Part shown: positions 60,938 through 64,000 of the stretch, piece after piece
Layout: each line of letters begins with the position of its first letter
How positions within the stretch are numbered: position 1 is the stretch's first letter
Assembly: GCF_013240295.1 (NCBI RefSeq)
Contig: NZ_JABETK010000002.1
Location: 1,798,001-1,862,000, forward strand
Origin: Neoaquamicrobium sediminum
Lineage (GTDB): Bacteria; Pseudomonadota; Alphaproteobacteria; Rhizobiales; Rhizobiaceae
Reading direction: 5' to 3'
Length of the DNA stretch: 64,000 nt
Notes under the pieces: model-generated
The model's database searches: none
Told to the model about the DNA's origin: nothing
The model's input: the letters and a program-made list of their open reading frames with translations, nothing else
Position numbers and translations under genes: made by a program

Positions 60938-61209
60938 TCAAGCCCCACACCCGCTTGACCCGATTGGGATAGGCTCGTCAGGCTTGGCGATCTTAACCCA
61001 CGCGATGTGAAGGTCGGCCGTTTCGCCTTGTTCGACATGGGCGGCACAGCAGTCAGGATCGATGACGATGATCCGAAAACTTGCCTGATCGTTCCCGATC
61101 TAGATACCGAACTGGACAAACATCACGCCGGCCCCTGCGCGGCGTCGATTTGCTCAGTAATCATACTGCACGCATCGTACCGCCGCATACGGACCGCGAG
61201 CTGACGGTG
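60938..61209. other. Gap after the tRNA with a possible small frame
   Basis: 272 bp. A plus-strand frame (about 61007-61204) reads KVGRFALFDMGGTAVRIDDD and later VPDLDTELDKH, which looks protein-like but has no ribosome site and stays open upstream to about 60958 without a start. It could be a fragment left by an insertion next to the tRNA, or chance. I do not call it a gene. Confidence 0.3.
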
Positions 61210-62004
61210 TCAGATACGGACATCGTCAAGGTCGACGCGTCGGTAGATCGCTTCGGCAAACGAGTATGCCGCGAAGGCAATGAGGCCGACACCCATCAGG
61301 GAGAGCAACAGCCAGCCCAGCGGAAGCCCCTGCACGAACTCAAGCGCAGCTTTCGAACTCGCCTGTTCCCCACCGCGCACCGAGCGCGTTGCGAGGAGGA
61401 AGGCCAGCACCAGGAAGATGATCCCCCGCGCGATCAAACCTGTCTTGGCGATCGGGTGAATGACACGCATCGTTTTGTCATCGGCGTTTATGTATCGGGC
61501 GTAGCGCTTGCCGACCGCCTTGATGAGATGAGCCACACCCACGCCCGCTAGCGTTATGGCCAGGGCGGCAGCAACCCAGCGTGCGCCCACGAAGCCGGCA
61601 AGGGTGTCGGCCCAGCCGCCCTCACCTCCTCCGCTCCCGAGGCCTCCAACACCCGCAAGCGACAGACTGTAGGAGGCAAGGACGCCGTAGGTGATACCGC
61701 TGACCAGCAGTCCGCCACGGATTGGAAGGCCCTTGGCTCCTGTGCCGTGGTTGTCGGTGTCGAATCCCGCCTGAATGAAGCGCCAGAGGGAATAGAAGAT
61801 CAAACCGGCGATCAACAGATAGGCAATGACACTCCCGCCGACGCCGGAAAAAAGCACCGACAGCGCGTCGCGTGAGCCCATGGTTCTGCCGCTCCCGACA
61901 GCAGCCAACGCGGCGAAGAAACCAATTACCGCGTAGATCAGTCCTCTAGCTGCATACCCCGCACGGGCGAGCGGTCGGAACCAGTTCTTCACCTCATTGG
62001 CCAC
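61210..62004 (-). CDS. DUF1206 membrane protein
   Basis: A 264-residue inner-membrane protein with about six helices in three paired repeats, each starting with a GYAARGLIYAVIGFFA-type (LARAGYAARGLIYAVIG; TGLIARGIIFLVLAF) motif. This repeated pattern is DUF1206. Function unknown. GTG start with AGGAG upstream. It stands alone after the tRNA. Confidence 0.87.
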   Translation of the reverse strand: MANEVKNWFRPLARAGYAARGLIYAVIGFFAALAAVGSGRTMGSRDALSVLFSGVGGSVIAYLLIAGLIFYSLWRFIQAGFDTDNHGTGAKGLPIRGGLLVSGITYGVLASYSLSLAGVGGLGSGGGEGGWADTLAGFVGARWVAAALAITLAGVGVAHLIKAVGKRYARYINADDKTMRVIHPIAKTGLIARGIIFLVLAFLLATRSVRGGEQASSKAALEFVQGLPLGWLLLSLMGVGLIAFAAYSFAEAIYRRVDLDDVRI

Positions 62005-62268
62005 GACGCTCTCCTGCTGGCGCGCGTTTCAATGGGAGATGAATGCTCCAAGAGATCAGTCGTTCCGTGGCACCAGGGCTTGCCGGGGGACGAGACGGGA
62101 TCTGCAGTGTCTTCACGGAAAACGCTGGCGGCGCTGACCCCTGTGGCAGTCGATTTCGATGGTTGGGGGTCCGGGTCGAGGGAATAGCTCGAGAAGTCGG
62201 CAAAGCCTGGGGAGGCCAAGAAAGAAACATCCACCCCTCGTAAACCCAGGGGGATGATTGGCTTGGAT
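62005..62268. other. Gap between methyltransferase-like gene and DUF1206 gene
   Basis: 264 bp with no supported gene. It should contain the DUF1206 promoter. Nothing stands out except a few short GC-rich pairings. Confidence 0.4.
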
Positions 62269-62931
62269 TCACCGCAAGCGCTTCGTGGCGAGCCACACGA
62301 GGTGCCTCGCACCACCAGCGCGCACGCGCACCTCCTCGACCTCCAGACCGGCTTGCCGCAGACGTTTTGCAAACCGTTGATCTGGGGCGGCAGACCAAAT
62401 GGCCAAAACACCGCCGGGATTGAGCGCCGCCTGCGCGGCAGCCAGTCCCGTTGCGTCATAGAGCTGGTCGTTCTCCGAGCGGGACAGCCCATCCGGGCCA
62501 TTGTCGACATCGAGCAATATGGCGTCGAACGGCCCATTGTGGCGGATCACCGGCGCAACGTCGCCTTCGTGAAGGATGACCCGCGGATACGTCAGACTTG
62601 CGCCATGAACGTCGGCGAGCGGGCCCTTCGCCCAGGCGATCACGCTCGGCACCAGTTCGGCGACGATAATCTCACACTGCTCGGAAAAATGCGCAAGTGC
62701 TGCCCGTAGCGTAAAGCCCATGCCGAGACCGCCGATCAGGATCCGGGTCCCGTCACGCTTACCGATCCGCTTTGCCGCCAGGATCGCCAGCTGCTCTTCA
62801 GAGCGGCCCCGGCGGCTGTTCATCAACTCGGTCGTGCCCGACATGATGGAAAACTCGTCGCCCCGTTGCATGAGCCGGAGTTCGCTCCCGCCGGGGACCG
62901 GGGCTCGATCCACTTGCTTCCACGCCAGCAT
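62269..62931 (-). CDS. Spermidine synthase-like SAM-dependent methyltransferase
   Basis: A 220-residue protein with a Rossmann-type SAM fold: motif I ILIGGLGMGFTLRAAL, the acidic end of beta-2 (IIVAELVPSVIAWA), and DAILLDVDNGPDGL in place of motif IV. The layout is that of spermidine synthase-like proteins in which the aminopropyl-transfer residues are often missing, so a methyltransferase or orphan role is more likely than true polyamine synthesis. ATG 62931 has only a weak ribosome site. Confidence 0.8.
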   Translation of the reverse strand: MLAWKQVDRAPVPGGSELRLMQRGDEFSIMSGTTELMNSRRGRSEEQLAILAAKRIGKRDGTRILIGGLGMGFTLRAALAHFSEQCEIIVAELVPSVIAWAKGPLADVHGASLTYPRVILHEGDVAPVIRHNGPFDAILLDVDNGPDGLSRSENDQLYDATGLAAAQAALNPGGVLAIWSAAPDQRFAKRLRQAGLEVEEVRVRAGGARHLVWLATKRLR

Positions 62932-63020
62932 GCTATGTCTTCATCTGTAAGGAAAACCAGGTTGTGCTTAAGGTTGGTCACGCTCATGTCTTCATGAACG
63001 AGGCGCGCCCATAGGCCCGT

Positions 63021-64000
63021 TCAGCCGGGGCGCTTCGGTTTGCCCTTGTTTTTCCGGGCATTGCCGGAATCGGCAGCGGCCGCCTTGCCACGGTGCGCAG
63101 GCTTCTTCCGCGTCTTTGCGTCCTTGCGGGCTTTCGGTTTGGCCTGCCAAGCTCTCTCGCGCACCTGACCAGCCGGCGCGATGATGATACCGCGTTCGGT
63201 GCTACCAGGCCGATTGATCTGCTCCGCAAACGCGGCTGCCTTGTCGGCGGCGATCTCGAACCGGGTTTGTGCATCCTCGATCCTGATCGCGCCGACGTCG
63301 CGTTTGGTCACACCGCCTGCCTTGCAGATCATCGGCAGCAGCCACTTCGGGTCGGCGCGCTGCTTGCGACCAAGCGATAGCGTGAACCAGACGCCACCCT
63401 CCATGTCTGGCCCCCGGGGCTCTCGCGCGGCGGCTGGGCCGCGCTCTTGCCCGTTCTTTTTGTCATACTTAGACTTTTTCGCGTGAAGCTCGGCCGCAGG
63501 CAGAGGGGTGAGGTCTTCCGGCACAGGGCGCGATGCGAGCTGCAGGCGCAGGAAGGCCGCGGCTATGCGCTCCGGAGCGACCTTCGCAAGCAGGTCCGCC
63601 ACGAACGCGGCTTCTGCTTCGTCCGGCTCGGCAGTGGCAAGCGCGGCGTCCGTTATGTCTTTGCGATACCGCGCCTCGATTTCGGCGATGCCGGGCGCGG
63701 TGCGCTCGACAGCCGTCAATTTGGCCAGCGCAAGGACGCGCTGCGCCGCGCCGCGCCTGTGTTGCGGCACGATGAGGACACACACGCCCTTGCGGCCTGC
63801 ACGTCCCGTCCGGCCGGAGCGGTGGAGAAGCGTTGCGGGGTTGCTCGGCACATCCGCATGGATGACGAGGTCCAGGTTCGGCAGGTCGATCCCTCGGGCC
63901 GCGACGTCGGTTGCCACGCAAACATGTGCCCTGCCGTCTCGCATCGCCTGTAGCGCGTTGGATCGCTCCGACTGGGCCATTTCTCCCCGAAAGCGAAACC
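63021..64000 (-). CDS. DEAD-box RNA helicase, 5' part beyond window
   Basis: The visible C-terminal 326 residues cover part of the second RecA domain: VCVATDVAARGIDLPNLDLVIHADVP (motif V) and HRSGRTGRAGRKG (motif VI). A DbpA-type RNA-binding domain follows (GGVWFTLSLGRKQRADPKWLLPMICKAGGVTKRDVGAIRI), and then a Lys-rich tail (KAKARKDAKTRKK-like). Such helicases remodel rRNA or mRNA. The frame is open to the window edge, so the ATG at 63980 inside the open frame is not the true start. Confidence 0.93.
   Translation of the reverse strand, partial: FRFRGEMAQSERSNALQAMRDGRAHVCVATDVAARGIDLPNLDLVIHADVPSNPATLLHRSGRTGRAGRKGVCVLIVPQHRRGAAQRVLALAKLTAVERTAPGIAEIEARYRKDITDAALATAEPDEAEAAFVADLLAKVAPERIAAAFLRLQLASRPVPEDLTPLPAAELHAKKSKYDKKNGQERGPAAAREPRGPDMEGGVWFTLSLGRKQRADPKWLLPMICKAGGVTKRDVGAIRIEDAQTRFEIAADKAAAFAEQINRPGSTERGIIIAPAGQVRERAWQAKPKARKDAKTRKKPAHRGKAAAADSGNARKNKGKPKRPG

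Noticed and set aside
62269-62931. True spermidine synthase
   Set aside because: It is short and lacks clear polyamine-binding residues; only the SAM-type fold is supported.

Overview
The window looks like a chromosomal segment from a Hyphomicrobiales (Rhizobiales) alphaproteobacterium, most likely the Mesorhizobium/Phyllobacteriaceae side. The evidence is a fused TrpE(G) anthranilate synthase with a Trp-rich leader peptide, a choline transporter of the rhizobial ChoXWV type, the CtrA circuit (ChpT, CtrA, SciP), a FosX that keeps the key residues of the Mesorhizobium loti enzyme, a NolR-like ArsR regulator, high GC content and rhizobial-style intergenic palindromes. I see no phage, IS element, CRISPR array or rRNA. 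One tRNA with anticodon CAT is present.

Layout. 1-7.3 kb (minus): a catabolic operon with a TRAP carboxylate transporter (fused DctQM plus DctP), two short-chain dehydrogenases, an IclR regulator, an acyl-CoA synthetase and a PPC/DUF296-like gene cut by the window edge. Two matching operator-like palindromes lie upstream. 7.7-9.8 kb (plus): TadE- and TadG-like pilus genes. 9.8-22.5 kb (minus): a complete glycogen operon, glgP-glgB-glgC-glgA-pgm-glgX, followed by a GH13 alpha-glucosidase. 22.7-25.2 kb (plus): fructokinase-like, gluconokinase and SMP-30 lactonase genes. 25.2-28.5 kb (minus): a CDF metal exporter, then trpE(G) behind a trpL attenuator. 28.6-33.0 kb: DUF1868, PAP2 phosphatase, DUF2254 and formate-THF ligase genes. 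33.3-40.1 kb (minus): a compact five-gene cluster of unknown function (coiled-coil protein, 380-aa protein, AAA+ ATPase, DUF6638-like protein, DUF2333 membrane protein), preceded by thymidine kinase. It is the best candidate here for an undescribed system. 41.1-47.0 kb (plus): choXWV, a small unknown gene and otsBA, an osmoprotection block. 47.1-52.2 kb (plus): GNAT, SDR, CoA-transferase, HugZ-like, ArsR, FosX and TrmH genes. 52.2-54.2 kb (minus): a coiled-coil membrane protein and a DUF1134 protein. 54.5-58.2 kb: the cell-cycle block chpT, a single-domain response regulator, ctrA, fliJ and sciP. 58.5-64 kb: mnmA, a Gfo/Idh/MocA oxidoreductase, tRNA(CAT), DUF1206, a methyltransferase-like gene and the 3' part of a DEAD-box helicase.

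A caveat affects the whole window. Nine otherwise intact genes carry ten small frame breaks, several inside runs of 4-5 identical bases. Most are conserved housekeeping or metabolic genes, so these are more likely sequencing or assembly indels than real gene decay. Such genes are reported over their full inferred span. All functional calls rest on reading motifs and family resemblance; no database search was possible.
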